Assembly: GCA_902729315.2 (NCBI GenBank)
Contig: LR746268.1
Span: forward strand, 3,961,501 to 4,025,500
Direction: 5' to 3'
Length of the DNA: 64,000 nucleotides
Source of the DNA: Spirodela intermedia
Taxonomy: Eukaryota > Streptophyta > Magnoliopsida > Alismatales > Araceae
Of the stretch, positions 1 through 11,537 are shown piece by piece (the stretch's first letter is position 1; each line of letters opens with the position of its first letter). Position numbers and translations under genes: made by a program. The notes beneath the pieces are model-generated. The model had not been told where the DNA came from. It saw only the letters and a list, made by a program, of their open reading frames with translations, and made no database searches.

Positions 1-62
1 ATTTTCTAGTTTTATAAATTTTAAATTTACATGATTTACTTTACAATGACTAAGTCACGTCA
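1..62 (+). repeat. 3' tip of a family A LTR
   Basis: The window opens inside the last part of a family A LTR. The sequence matches the ends of the LTRs that finish at 4316 and 10235, and closes with the same tail, ACTAAGTCACGTCA. What follows is not the primer binding site seen after the LTR at 4316, so this is the end of a 3' LTR or of a solo LTR. Confidence 0.75.
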
Positions 63-669
63 ATATCTTTTCACCTATTATGAAGCACTTGTATATTCAC
101 TTGATGTTAACTATAGTTACATATAAAGATATGGAAATTGAGTAACTAAATGTGAAAATGTCATCTTTTTATGAAGATCTAGAGGAGACCATTTACATAT
201 AGTAGTGAGAGGATTTTATTGTGTAGAAAATATAACATTTTACCTGTCAATTGAGTAAGTTACTTTAATAGTTAAAGTAGACAGTGAGATAGTGGTACAA
301 GAAGTTTGACTCTTATACACTACAAATTGACTATATAAAGTATGATTTTAACTATTATGTTTATATGAAAACTTGTGGTGATCGTTCTTTGATTATTTTG
401 ATATTTTATGTTAATATTATGTTCATTACTTTGAAGAATTCACATTAGATTTTTAAATTACAAATATTATTGAGCAAAAAATTTGACATGAAGAATTTTA
501 GTGTGACAAAGAAGATTTTTGATATAGAGATTTATAGAGACTAAGAGTTAAGTCAGCTATGATTGACTCAGAAGAGTTATCTCTTGAAGGTGTTGAATTT
601 ATTTGATATGGATAATGTTAAAAATATTAGACACCTATTTGACTAATCATTTTAGACTATTGTTGTATA
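63..669. other. AT-rich stretch, no gene seen
   Basis: No open frame or recognisable domain is visible. It lies directly upstream of a readable Ty1/copia remnant and may be the more decayed upstream part of the same pol gene, but I could not read it in any frame. Confidence 0.4.
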
Positions 670-1005
670 GTTTACGATTGAGGTAGAGTACTTAATAGTT
701 ACTAAAATGATTAAGGACGACTTGTGGTTGAAAGAATTATTGAGCAAACTTGAGACCTGACAAAGTGAAGTTTCTCTACATTGTAATAGTCATTGTTATT
801 TGGTTAGCAAAAAATTAGGTCTATTATGTATGGTCAAAACATATTTATGTATGGTATCACAACATCTATGAGATGTGAATTCTGAAGATATTTCTCTAGA
901 GAAGGTTCACATGAAATAGAATGTCAAAAATATGTTGACAAAGGTTATCATAGTGGACAAGTTTAAATATTATTTAAATTTGATTTCTGTTATAGGTATC
1001 TTACA
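670..1005 (+). pseudogene. Ty1/copia RNase H / polyprotein C-terminus remnant
   Basis: Read with frame changes, the stretch gives the characteristic end of a plant Ty1/copia polyprotein. It contains an IEVEY segment equivalent to the usual TEAEY, then WLKELLSKL, VSLHCNSH, LEKVHMK, NMLTK and DKFKYYLNLI, all in the canonical order. Frameshifts and stops interrupt it, so it is a dead fragment. No matching LTR was identified beside it. The family assignment rests on motif order, which is strong for RNase H of this superfamily. Confidence 0.75.
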
Positions 1006-1149
1006 TAAGGTAGAGAAATTACAACATAGATAGGTCTGACTTCGGCTGGAGCAATGGTGATTGCCAAAGTAGAGTTTGTTGGTAGTGTCAATCCATCATG
1101 ATTGACTCATTTGAGAGACATGTGAGGAGTATCTTTTCATCTTACTATT

Positions 1150-2685
1150 TGACGTGATATAATTATTGTATAATAAATCAGACAAATTTAAAACTAATAA
1201 AAACTAGAACATACAAATTATTAGATTTTTAGAAATGTTTTAGAATAAATAAATAAATTATAATTCAACAAAAAGTTCCAAAAATAGTAAAAAAAATAGG
1301 TCGATCACAAGTCTATAATAAAATATTAGGTAATATTTTAATTTTTTAAAAAAAGAATATGAATTTTTATAAGTTTTAGACTAGATAATGAATATAAATA
1401 TATTTAAAAATTCAAAAAAAATGAAATAAAGGTGTGAACATTAGGATGGTGTCATCAGCATGATGAATGTAAATTAGAAAAAAATATGGTCATGCCAAGT
1501 GACTCTTATGTAAGTGATTATAGATAACTTAATTGATCAAATTAAGTTTTATAAAAGTCAAAATAATTGTAATTTAATGAAGAATAGTTTCAAAACTTTA
1601 AATCATACAAAATATCATTAAGTAAAATAAAAATTATGTTTAAAGTAGAAAAGGTAGAGTTTTGACCTCATCATAGCAATCATTGAAATTTTATGTCTTT
1701 TGAAAGATTATCAAATGATGTCCATGGTCTCAAAAGTGCTCCTTGGACATATACGACTTAGGCATTCATTAGATCTCTTTTGAAATATAGAAAATGATGA
1801 TAGAAATTAAATTAATTAAAAATAATAAAATAGAGGATTATCATCCAATGTCGACAACCTCAAATATTTTTTTTGGACATAGCCAACATGGGCAATCTCT
1901 AACTCTTCTTGTAAAGTTTAAAAATTAATGAAGTGAGTCATTGAATTATCCCTAACAAGTGTCACCTAGTGAAGTGGAAAAATTATGACTTTCTAGATCT
2001 CTGATGACTATCAACTAATAGAGATAAGTTTGATGGAGGTGGGGTACGACTTAGAGAGCTTCATCCTTAGGTCCATGTAATAAGAGGAGACTCTTCATTG
2101 CATCTAGTATGCCCTCAAGAGGTGGTGACTCATCTCTTAGCGGATCATCTTCTTCTTGACGACATCTTGCTAGTCGATCAATTAGAGATAATTTACTCGA
2201 TTGATTCATGATACTTTTATCTATAATTATTTAAAATTTTATTAGCGATACTTTTCTAATTGTACTCATGAGATTTTCACCGATGATTGAGTGATTATGG
2301 TGTTGACGAATGACTCTAGTAGAATTCAAACCCTTGCTAGTTGCCCACGAATACCTTTATAAAGTGACATCATAAGGATGTCTCCTTCTCATAAATAAGT
2401 AGTAGTTTAAGTATTAAAATCATAAAAACCTTTGAAGAAGTTGTGATGTCACTATAGTTTCATATTATTTATTTTTTAAGTTTTGAGATGTATATATAAT
2501 AAGACAATTTTGTGGTCAATAAGCCTCTCTCTTGTGTGTGTATGATCACTCCTTGTCTCACACCAAGTTAGCCATCAGTGATATGGAAGGGAAGTGACGC
2601 ACACATCTCCCTCTTACTATTCCTTAGCCAAATGAGGCCCTTGCTCACAGCTTTGCCCGATTATGCTTCCGACCCACTTATAGGC
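1150..2685 (-). repeat. Antisense family A LTR, left part (split by insertion)
   Basis: This is the reverse complement of a family A LTR. It starts TGACGTGA, the complement of the LTR tail, and runs through the conserved middle before breaking off at 2685, where a full-length family A element begins. The remainder resumes at 10236. It includes a segment of roughly 100 bp near 2340-2450 that is missing from the 2686 copy but present in the copies near 28800 and 25450, so it marks a subfamily. Confidence 0.8.
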
Positions 2686-4316
2686 TGATAAGTCTTCATT
2701 ATCATGAGTTAATAATTATTAAATAATATATTTTTAGCCTTAACTCATGATAAATAAACTTATATTTGTGTCAAAGTGTGAAAAGTAGTTTTTAGTTGAT
2801 TAACGTGAATTTTTGGATAATTATGTGATTTTCTACGATTTTTACAGTCTTACTTTTGAGACAAATGAAGAACAAGAAATAAAAATAAAATTATTGCAAA
2901 ATAGGGGGATCTGCTGGCTAGCTAGGCCTATAAGCGGGTCAGAAGCGTAGTCGAGGAGTAGCTGTGAGCAAGGGCTCAAGCGGCCCGGCTTGGACTGATA
3001 GGGGAACGTGTGCGCCACTCTCCTTCCACGTCACCGGTGGCCAACCGATTGTGGGGCAAGGAGTGATCATACATGCGAGAGAAGGGACTTTGCTTAGAAA
3101 GCTAACATTACTTTATACTCACCCGAAAAATCGACACACAACCGATGTGGGACTAAACCCACGTCACACCTTCCTTAGAAGAGCCAGGCGACCAGCATGG
3201 GTTCGAATCCTCCCAGAGTCAAAATTTATATATTTTTATTTGATTATCACGACTTTCTTGTAGATCGTCGGTGAAGGATTAAACAACAAGAATTGCTAGA
3301 TCATTAGCAAAAATCTCATCAACGTAATTTGTAAAGCATTGCTACTAAAATTATTAAATGATTCATGATAAAAGGATTGCAAATCCATCGAGTAAATCAT
3401 CTTTGATTGATCGACGAACAAGCCATCAACGGGAAGAGGATGATCCACTAGGAGACGAGTCGCCACCTCTTGAGAACGTACTAGATGCGATGAAGAGCCT
3501 CCTCTTACTGCGCGAACCTAAGGATGAAGCTCTTTGACACGTGCCCCACCTCCATCTAGCTCCTCTCCGTCAGGTGACAGCTGCTAGAGAGCTACAAAGT
3601 CGTTGTTTTTTCACTCGCTAGGTGACAGTCATCGAAGACGACTTGACGACCCATATCATTAATCTCTAGAGTTCACGAGAAGATTTAAAGATTGCCCACA
3701 TCGTCTTTGTCTAAGGAGAGCCTTTGAGGCCATGGACACTACACAACGATCCTTCCGAATGCTTAGGATTCCGGTGCATCACCGATACATCACCGTCGTG
3801 ACGCCAGAACTCTATTTTCCTACTTTCAACTTACTTTACATTTCATTTAGTGATAGTTTTTGTGATTTTAATTTACCAAAATATACTTTGTTCTATTACG
3901 ATTCTTCTGACTTTTACAGATCTTAATTTGATCAATTAAATCATTTGTAATTGCTTACATAAGAATCACTGGACAAAACTCTATTTCTGCCCGATTCATG
4001 TTTGTCAAGTGCTGATGTCATCCTGACGTCCGCACCCTTATTTCCTTTTTTCGTGAATTTTGAATATATTTCCTTTTTATTTCTTAGTGTAAAATTCATC
4101 GAAAATCATATTCATTGAAAAAAAATCTGAATAATTATCATATATTATTACATCTTTGTGATCAACTTGAAAAATTATCACTATTTTTGGAAGTTTTATT
4201 GAATTATAATTGATATATTTATTTAGAAATACTTCTAAATATCTAAAAATTTGTATTTTCTAGTTTTATAAATTTTAGATTTGCGTGATTTAATATACAA
4301 TGACTGAGTCATGTCA
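2686..4316 (+). repeat. 5' LTR of the full-length family A element
   Basis: This LTR of about 1.63 kb is colinear with the 3' LTR at 8602-10235. The visible differences are mostly transitions plus small indels, so the insertion is not recent. An exact match to the Pol III B-box-like sequence GGTTCGAATCC lies at 3200-3210. The 99-codon frame at 2964-3263 falls inside the LTR and is not a gene. Confidence 0.85.
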
Positions 4317-4321
4317 AATTT

Positions 4322-4340
4322 TGGTGCCGTTGCTGGGGAT
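4322..4340 (+). other. Primer binding site, tRNA-Asp type
   Basis: Five bases after the LTR end lies TGGTGCCGTTGCTGGGGAT. The complement of the 3' end of plant tRNA-Asp(GTC) is TGGCGCCGTTGCCGGGGAT, so 17 of 19 positions agree and both mismatches are C-to-T changes. This primer is typical of Tat/Athila-type Ty3/gypsy elements. The site fixes the direction of the element and its LTR boundary. Confidence 0.88.
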
Positions 4341-4510
4341 GTATTGTATAATATTTAGTATTTTTCTATTTTTCTCTTAGAGTATACAAAAAAAATTTAA
4401 CTCTTATTTTATTTTCTTTTTACCGATTTTTTTTAGAAAAAGAGAACGAAAAAAAGCAAGGCAAGGATTGGAGAATCCTAAAGGAGGGTAACAATTACTA
4501 ACTTTTTCTC

Positions 4511-5379
4511 TTGAATTTATTTATTTTTATACATGGTAGAAGATCCTTGCATCCAAGGTTAGAAAATCCTTTTATTATTTCATTCAAAAATAAAAATCCA
4601 AAAGAAAAATTAATTTTGATGGATCTTGAAGGAAGTATAGGTCAAATTGAGAATAATCCTATGGCCATGAAAAATCATTATATCCCTAATTCATTTTAAA
4701 TAGTATCCAATATTAGAGTCCCATTAGCACCCACTGTTAAATTCAAAATAAATCTATAAATTTTTCAAATGCTCCCTAATTTTCATGGATTACTTTTAGA
4801 GAAACTTCATCAGCACTTAGAAAATTTTTATATGGTCTGTGATTTAGTTAATTTCCCTCAAGTTACATCAGAAATTATTAAGATGAAATTATTCCCTTAT
4901 AGACTCAGGGACAAAACTAGTCATTGGCTATCCACATTAGATAGAGAATTAACTGGTTGGAAAGATAGACAATAGGCCTTTCTTTGAAAATTTTATCCTT
5001 TAGGAAAAACTCAATATGAGAAAACATATATGGAGTTTTTCTCAAAGACCAGGAGAAATTTTGCATGAGATATGAGAAAAATTCAAAGATTTACTTAGAA
5101 AGTGTCTTATGCTATACCTAAGTAGCAGCTCAATAGAATTTTTATGATGGATTATTAGAACAACATAGAAATATGGTTGATTTTATATGTGGAGTAGCTT
5201 TTATGGAGAAAATTCCTGATGAAATTTACAATCTTTACGAGAATTTAAGTGAAAATTCTAGAAATCAAGCCTCTTTTGAATTATATGATAGAGATATGAA
5301 GAGAGGAATTTATGAATTACATCATGATGATGATTCTAAACTTAGAAATGAGGTTAATCAGATTAATCAAAGATTATAA
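4511..5379 (+). pseudogene. Decayed gag of the family A element
   Basis: Fragments at 4511-4699, 4769-4975 and 5173-5379 follow the order of plant Athila/Tat gag proteins. The segment around residues KLFPYRLRDKTSHWLSTL matches the usual LFPFSLRDKAKxWL motif. The last fragment has GVAFMEKIPDEIYNLYENL, matching the GGAxMxKTPxEAYELLE region. Stops such as RQ-stop-AFL and at least one frameshift separate the pieces. The gag would coat and package element RNA; this copy cannot make it. Several stops fit C-to-T decay of CAG, CAA or CGA codons. Confidence 0.75.
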
Positions 5380-5934
5380 AAACTTAACTCACTTATTGAC
5401 AATATTAGAAAGTCTCTTAACCCTTAATTTAATTCAAATAGTATAGGTCCTACGTATGGTGAAAATGATCATTTTGAATTTCAATATTATCATAGGCAAG
5501 AACAAGTGTAGGTACCTCACGATTATAGTAAAAATAGAGAATATTTTTCTAATTCTTATAATCCTAATTGAGAGAATAATTTTTCGTGGAGAAACCCAAA
5601 TAATATTCAAAATCCAGAAGCACTTATATCCAATTCACATTTTGAATTTCGTCTAAAATAAGAACATAGATTTCAGAAAAATCAGTCCTCTCAAATCCAA
5701 TCTGATACTATGGAAATGATGTAGCAAATGATCCAAATGATATAAAAAACTATGAATCAAATAATGCTGCACTAAAAATAAATTATAGAGGCTCTTGGGA
5801 ATAAGAGAGAAGAGGGACAGCTACCTAGTTAGCCCATAGAAAATTCAAGAAATTATCCAACAGTAGGATTTTAGTAAGAAGAGTCTAGCTAGATAAACTT
5901 AGAAAAAAACCCACGAAATAAAAATGTTAGGACA

Positions 5935-6639
5935 GTGAATACATTGAGTGAGAATATTTTACTTGATCCTTATTTTCAATTATTAGAAGAAATTGATGAT
6001 CCATTAGAAGTAAATGAGAATATTAAGGTCGAAAATATAGTAGTAGAAAATTTGAATAAAATCATTTATTACTCACAATTGATGAATAAATATAGTGAGG
6101 ATGATGAGGAGAAAGAGCCCTTAGATGAAGAAACAGTAGCTGATCATGTAAAAATCATCCAAATTTTAGTAGAAGGGAGTAAGGACAGAAATGAAGAAAA
6201 ACATATTTTAGGTGAGGAAAAATCAGTTGATTTGAGAGACGTAGGAGACGAAATTAATGAATCTAATCATAATTTTGCAGCTATGGATGTTGATTGTGAG
6301 GATGATGATGTATATAATATATCAAAATTAAAAGATAACTCTTGGGAAGATGAAGAATTTGATGAGTTGAGAAACGAAAAGCTAGAAAAAGAGTTGATTC
6401 AACTAATGGGGAGAAATGAAAATAATGGATATGAATATAGAGATAATTTTGGAGGAAAAAATTTAAATTTTACTGAATTCATTAGATTTGAGATTAAAGA
6501 AGACAATCCTTCCATCCTTCAAAACCCACAGCCCATTAGAATTATTTCTAAGCTTGAAATATTTCACTCCTCACAAATTGAACAAATATTTATGGAAGAT
6601 AAAATGAAGCAAGGAAATATTATGCAGATAAAAGAATAG
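5935..6639 (+). CDS. Acidic ORF of unknown function inside family A
   Basis: This open frame of about 234 codons is the longest in the element. The frame opens at a GTG, so the true start is uncertain, and it may originally have been continuous with gag. The product is rich in Glu, Asp, Asn and Lys, with acidic runs such as EDDEEKEPLDEE. I see no zinc knuckle, protease or polymerase motif. A second copy of its beginning lies near 24119-24350 with several substitutions and a stop. It may be the C-terminal part of gag or a linker region; no function can be assigned. Confidence 0.45.
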   Translation: MNTLSENILLDPYFQLLEEIDDPLEVNENIKVENIVVENLNKIIYYSQLMNKYSEDDEEKEPLDEETVADHVKIIQILVEGSKDRNEEKHILGEEKSVDLRDVGDEINESNHNFAAMDVDCEDDDVYNISKLKDNSWEDEEFDELRNEKLEKELIQLMGRNENNGYEYRDNFGGKNLNFTEFIRFEIKEDNPSILQNPQPIRIISKLEIFHSSQIEQIFMEDKMKQGNIMQIKE

Positions 6640-8588
6640 ATTAAGAAATGGATGAATGGAAGAATTAGAGATATCAATTTAGATGAAAAAATTCTAGATT
6701 GGGCAAGAGCTAATGTGAAAATTATATGGCTTGCTCATATTTTATGGTCTATTAATAGAAAGTATTTATTAATGAATGAGAGCCTTACAAAACAAGATAG
6801 AAATAAGGAAAGATTCTTTTCAAAATAAAAATATTATTTTTGGGAAAAATTTATTAATTTTCATTTTGTTTTGGCTGAAAGTATGTCAAGGTATATATAT
6901 GAAGTATATGAATTTATGCTAAATCTGAAAAAGAATATCATGAAACTTACCTTGAGATACAAATATATTTTGATGGCTAGAGATCATCTTATATGATCTA
7001 AGAGCTATCTAGCTGGAGACATTAAATGCAATGCTGCATCGGAGGCAACCCATGGTTTTTATTTCATTTTGTTTGATTTTTTTTTAAACTCTGTTTTTCT
7101 TAAAATTTCACAGTACTTGTTTCTATATTTTTTTTTGAAAAAGTGCAGAAGGAGGAGTGTAAGATGAAGTGGAAAATTAAAAACGAGGTTGAGGTGATGT
7201 CTTTCTAAGCTTCATCATTTATGAAAATATTTTTAATGCTTAACTTTGCAGATATCCATGTTTCACTTGAAAATTATATTTTCTGTATATTTTGTTTTGA
7301 TTTTTTTGTGTCATTGAGGACAATGTCATTTTTAAGTTGGGGGGTGAAGTATTCATTATTAATTTATGTTGTAAGACGATTAAGAATATGTGTTTGTATT
7401 TTATTCAACTTAGAACAGCAACTAAAAAAATAAAAATAAAATAAAATTCAGAAAAATTGCAACATCTATTTTCTAGTTTTCTATTAGGAACAACAGATTA
7501 TCAAAAACAGCAAACAAAAAAATAGCTTGAAATTTGAAATTCTAGAGACCCTTTTCTCACATTTCAATCCCCTAGATATATATTACTGAAATTCGAAATT
7601 ACAGCTATAAAGAGGATAGTTTTGATTTATTTTTAATAAATTTATTGTGCTAAAAATAGAACTGAAAATAGAAAATAGAACTGTTAGAACTATCTAATTT
7701 ACAAATTTCTTACATCATATTGCATGCATGAAAAATTAAATCAATTAGATTAATTGATACTAAATAGATACTAGGAAGATTATTATTGAGTCAAAAGAAT
7801 AATCTAGTAGCATGAAATGTTGGAATACTCCTTGGATACATGATAGATAACATAGAGTTAATTTTACTGATTTTCACTTTATGATCTTGATGGATAGTAT
7901 TTACTTGATGTGAAAATTTGATTGATTATTTGAGTTTAATAAAGATTTTTGCACCCTGATCTATAGGACTTGTGAGGAGAAATCACTTATTTTGGAAAAA
8001 AAAAGAGAGAACAATGTGAAAAATCTAGGAATGAAAAGTACACATGGAGGGTGTGAGACATCATTCTCATTGTCGAAAATCGTGCATAGAAAAATACTTG
8101 CTGAAAAATAAGTGGATAAAGTGAAAACCCTGAAAATAAAGAGTACACATGGAGGGTATGAGACGTCATTCTCATTGTCGAAATTTTTCTACAGTAAAAG
8201 TTATTTATCCACTATATAAAAAAAAAGAAAAAAAAAGAAAAAAGAATTATAGTACAAACTTCAAAAATCAAGCCATAAAAAAATAGAAATGTAGGATCAA
8301 TATTATTCTTGGATGAGTATTGATAATTGAAACATCTTGCAAATACATCTATGAGTGAAGAAGTGATAAAGATGTGAATAGAAGAAGTGAAGTCTACATT
8401 GTTATTCCAAGGAGTGTTTAAACATTTAAGTGTTTGACATTATTCTTAAATACTTGATATAAGAATCCAAAATGTTTAAAGGTGCATCATTTCTAATTGT
8501 ATGTTTTTTTTCTGTATTGAAATATGATGTTTGAGATTTGTAAAATTTTATTTTCGTAATTCCATTGCTAAGGGACTAGCAGTGATTT
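6640..8588 (+). other. Non-coding 3' internal region of the family A element
   Basis: This AT-rich interior lies between the acidic ORF and the purine tract. It has no readable pol domain in any frame. It holds a short tandem duplication (8037-8184). The part near 8350-8600 recurs at about 34430-34665 in another copy. Short frames here, for example at 7221-7433, have no recognisable features. Confidence 0.6.
8037..8184 (+). repeat. Tandem duplication, period about 105 bp
   Basis: A 43-bp core beginning AGTACACATGGAGGGT occurs at 8037-8079 and again at 8142-8184 with two or three substitutions. The sequence between the cores is also partly similar. The 62-codon minus-strand frame at 7987-8175 is a by-product of this duplication. 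Confidence 0.8.
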
Positions 8589-8601
8589 AAGTTAGGAGGT
8601 G
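8589..8601 (+). other. Polypurine tract of the family A element
   Basis: AAGTTAGGAGGTG lies immediately before the 3' LTR. It is the expected primer for plus-strand DNA synthesis. Equivalent tracts with more G, of the form AAGTTGGGGAGTG, precede the LTR at 34666, and a similar one sits near 21330-21344. Confidence 0.75.
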
Positions 8602-10235
8602 TGATAAGTCTTCATTATCATAAGTTAATAATTATTAAATAATATAGTTTTAGCCTTAATTCATGATAAATAAACTTATATTTGTGTTAAAGTGTGAAAA
8701 GTGGTTTTTAGTTGATTAATGTGAATTTTTTAGTAATTATATGATTTTATATGATTTTTATCGTCTTACTTTTGAGATAAATGAAGAACAAGAAATAAAA
8801 ATAAAAATATTACAAAATGGGGGGACCCACCAGCTAGCTGGGCCTGCAAGCAAGTCGGAAGTGCAGTTAGGGAGTAGCCACGAGCAGGGGCTCGAGCAGC
8901 TTGGCTTGGACCGATAGGGGCACGTGTGCGCCACTCCCCTTCCACGTCACCGGTGGTCAATCGACTGTGGGGCAAGGAGTGGTCGTACACACAAGAGAAG
9001 GGACTTTGCTTAGAAAGTTAACATTACTATATATTCACCCGAAAAATCGGCGCACAACCGATGTGGGACTAAACCCGCGTCACACCTTCCTCAGAAGAGG
9101 CGGGCGATTGTTGCGGGTTCGAATATTCTTAGAGTGAAAATTCATATATTTTTATCTGATTATCGTGACTTTCTTGTAGATCGCCGGTGAAGGATTAAGC
9201 AATGAGAATCGCTGGATCATCTATGAAAATCTCGTCAACGCAATTTGCGGAGCATTGCTACTAAAATTGCTAAACGATTTGTGATAAAAGGATCAAAAAT
9301 CCATCGAGTAAATCATCTCTAATTGATCGATGAACAAGTCGTCATCGGGAAGAGAACGATCCACCAGGAGACGAGTTGCCACCTCATGACAACGTACCAG
9401 ATGCGATGAAGAGCCTCCTCTTATTGTGCTGACCTAAGGATGAAGCTCCCTAACATGCGCCCCACCTCCATCCAGCTTCTCTTTGTCGGGTGATAGCCGC
9501 TAGAGAGCCACAAAGTCACCATTTTTTTGCTCTGCTAGGTGACAGCTGCCAGAGACGACTTAACGACCCATTTCATTAATCTCTAGACTTCGGGAGAAGA
9601 TCTAGAGATTGCCCACGCCATCTTTGTCCAATGAGAGCCTTTGAGGCTGTCGACACTGCACGACGATCCTCTTGAACACTCAGGATTCTAGTGCATTATC
9701 GACACATCGCCGTCGTGACGTCAAAACTCTATTTTCCTACTTTCAACTTACTTTATGCTTCATTTAGTGATAACTTTTGTGATTTTAATTTACCAAAATA
9801 AACTTTGTTCTATTACGATTCTTTTGACTTTTACAGATCTTAATTTGATCAATAAAATCATCTATAATTAGTTACGTAAGAATTGTCAGGTGGAACTCTA
9901 TTTCTGCCTGATTTGCATTTGCCGGGCATTGACGTCATCCTAACATCCACACCCTTATTTCCCTTTTTCGTGAGTTTTAAATATATTTCCTTTTTATTTC
10001 TTAGTGTATTATTCATAGAAAATCGTATTCATTGAAAAAAATTCTGAATGTTTACCATATATTATATTATATCCTTGTGATCGACTTGGAAAATTACCGC
10101 TATTTTTGAAAGTTTTATTGAATTATAATTGATATATTTATTTATAAATACTTCTAAATATCCAAAAATTTGTATTTTCTAGTTTTATATATTTTAGATT
10201 TGCGTGATTTAATATACAACGACTGATTCACGTCA
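8602..10235 (+). repeat. 3' LTR of the full-length family A element
   Basis: This is the partner of the LTR at 2686-4316, with the same TGATAAGTC start and ACGTCA end. The B-box-like stretch is degraded here (near 9117). The frames at 8766-8990 and 8901-9137 are LTR sequence, not genes. Confidence 0.87.
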
Positions 10236-10434
10236 TGGACCTAGATGGCTAGTGGGTCAACCTTTTTTTGATATTTTTACTTTATTTTATTTCTCCTTAT
10301 TTATCTCAAAAACATGATTATATAAATTCATATAAAATCATATAATTAGCCAAAAATTCACATTAACCAACTAAAAAATACTTTTCTAGATTTAACATAA
10401 ATATCTATTTATCATGAGTTATCACCTCATCATA
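10236..10434 (-). repeat. Antisense family A LTR, right part
   Basis: This continues the antisense LTR broken at 2685. It runs towards the complement of the LTR start, but the last roughly 40 bp are rearranged or deleted around 10410-10434. The exact outer boundary and any target duplication of the host LTR could not be read. Confidence 0.65.
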
Positions 10435-11537
10435 AGTCTATTTAACATAAATATAAGACTTTGAGTCTACTTTGCTTGTTTCCCCTTACATGATTATGAG
10501 CTTTAAGTGCGTAATTCTCCATCCAACACCCAATTGCGGTCTTAGTTCCTTAATAAAGTGCAAGTAACACTTAACATATGAAGCTCATGTGGTTAGAAGA
10601 TAAAGAATTACATCATGTCCTCACATGATATACATGAAGTATCCAAAGATATATAATTCAATGATAAATGAATAGAATATATAAAATGTGTATGAATGTT
10701 GATGCATGCTCTAAACATGAGAATTTATTCGCAAATCAATGAATTTGTGTCTTAAAATCATAAACTTTGATGCGATGATATACCCCATATATGACGTATT
10801 ATTTATGTATTATCAAGAGTGAGCTATGAGCCTCCCTCTCCAAATGAAGACCTTATCATCATTATTTAGAGAAAGAGGCCTTGTTCTCTCTCTCTTTATG
10901 AATACTAAACTGCATAAAAATGAAACTGATGCTAGCTGTTGCACATTATAGTAATAAATATACAAGCACAAGATCATAATAATAATAGAAACTCAATTGT
11001 TGGATATCAGTGAGAATAAATAGAAGAGAAATAATTAAGTTATCAAATTTTTTGATAAGAACAAGACTTTCATTAGACACTTTTAATCTTCATCCAACAC
11101 CCTCGAGACAACTCACACACTATAGAGTCAATAATTGACTCTTAATTCCTTATATAAGGACTTCACTTGTAATAGAAGAGAAAAGAAAGACCAAGAAAGA
11201 TGAAAAGAGATGATGGAGAGAGATAATGGAATCAAAGAAGAGAGATAAATCTTGTCATCCATCATATTCAAAAGGAGAAATCTTGACCTACGTGTGAGTG
11301 AGCCCACACATCACAAAGGTGATAGTTTCAACCTCCCTCAATTTCTATTTCCTCTCCTTACATGACCCTGAAATGGGTTAAAAGGGATGACAAGAAAGGG
11401 AAATGGAGGACAACCAGAAGGAGAGCAGGAGGGTATGCTTAAGAGATCATTCAACACCCCTCCAATATAGACCCATAAATAAGATTAATGCACCCATAGA
11501 AAACTTTAGAGTTGATCATCACATGGCATGACTCATG
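10435..11537. other. Intergenic, no gene seen
   Basis: AT-rich sequence with a purine-rich stretch around 11170-11280. No domain or confident repeat match to other parts of the window was seen. Confidence 0.4.

Larger units (their letters stand above)
2686..10235 (+). mobile_element. Full-length non-autonomous LTR retrotransposon, family A (gag-only, Tat/Athila-like)
   Basis: The element has a 5' LTR (2686-4316), a primer binding site (4322-4340), a decayed gag (4511-5379), an acidic ORF (5935-6639), a purine-rich tract (8589-8601) and a 3' LTR (8602-10235). The LTRs begin TGATAAGTC and end TCA. No protease, reverse transcriptase, RNase H or integrase is readable in the 4.3-kb interior, so it resembles the large non-autonomous derivatives mobilised by autonomous relatives. 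The primer site and gag style point to Ty3/gypsy Tat/Athila. It is inserted in an antisense LTR of its own family. The flanking 5-mers, TAGGC and TGGAC, are each one G-to-A change from TGGGC, a plausible decayed target duplication. Confidence 0.87.

Noticed and set aside
3200-3210. Possible tRNA gene because of the exact B-box word
   Set aside because: No acceptor stem, anticodon arm or A box could be fitted around it, so no tRNA gene is called.
2964-3263. 99-codon frame, with a similar one at 8901-9137
   Set aside because: Both fall at the same place in the two LTRs of one element and are repeat sequence.
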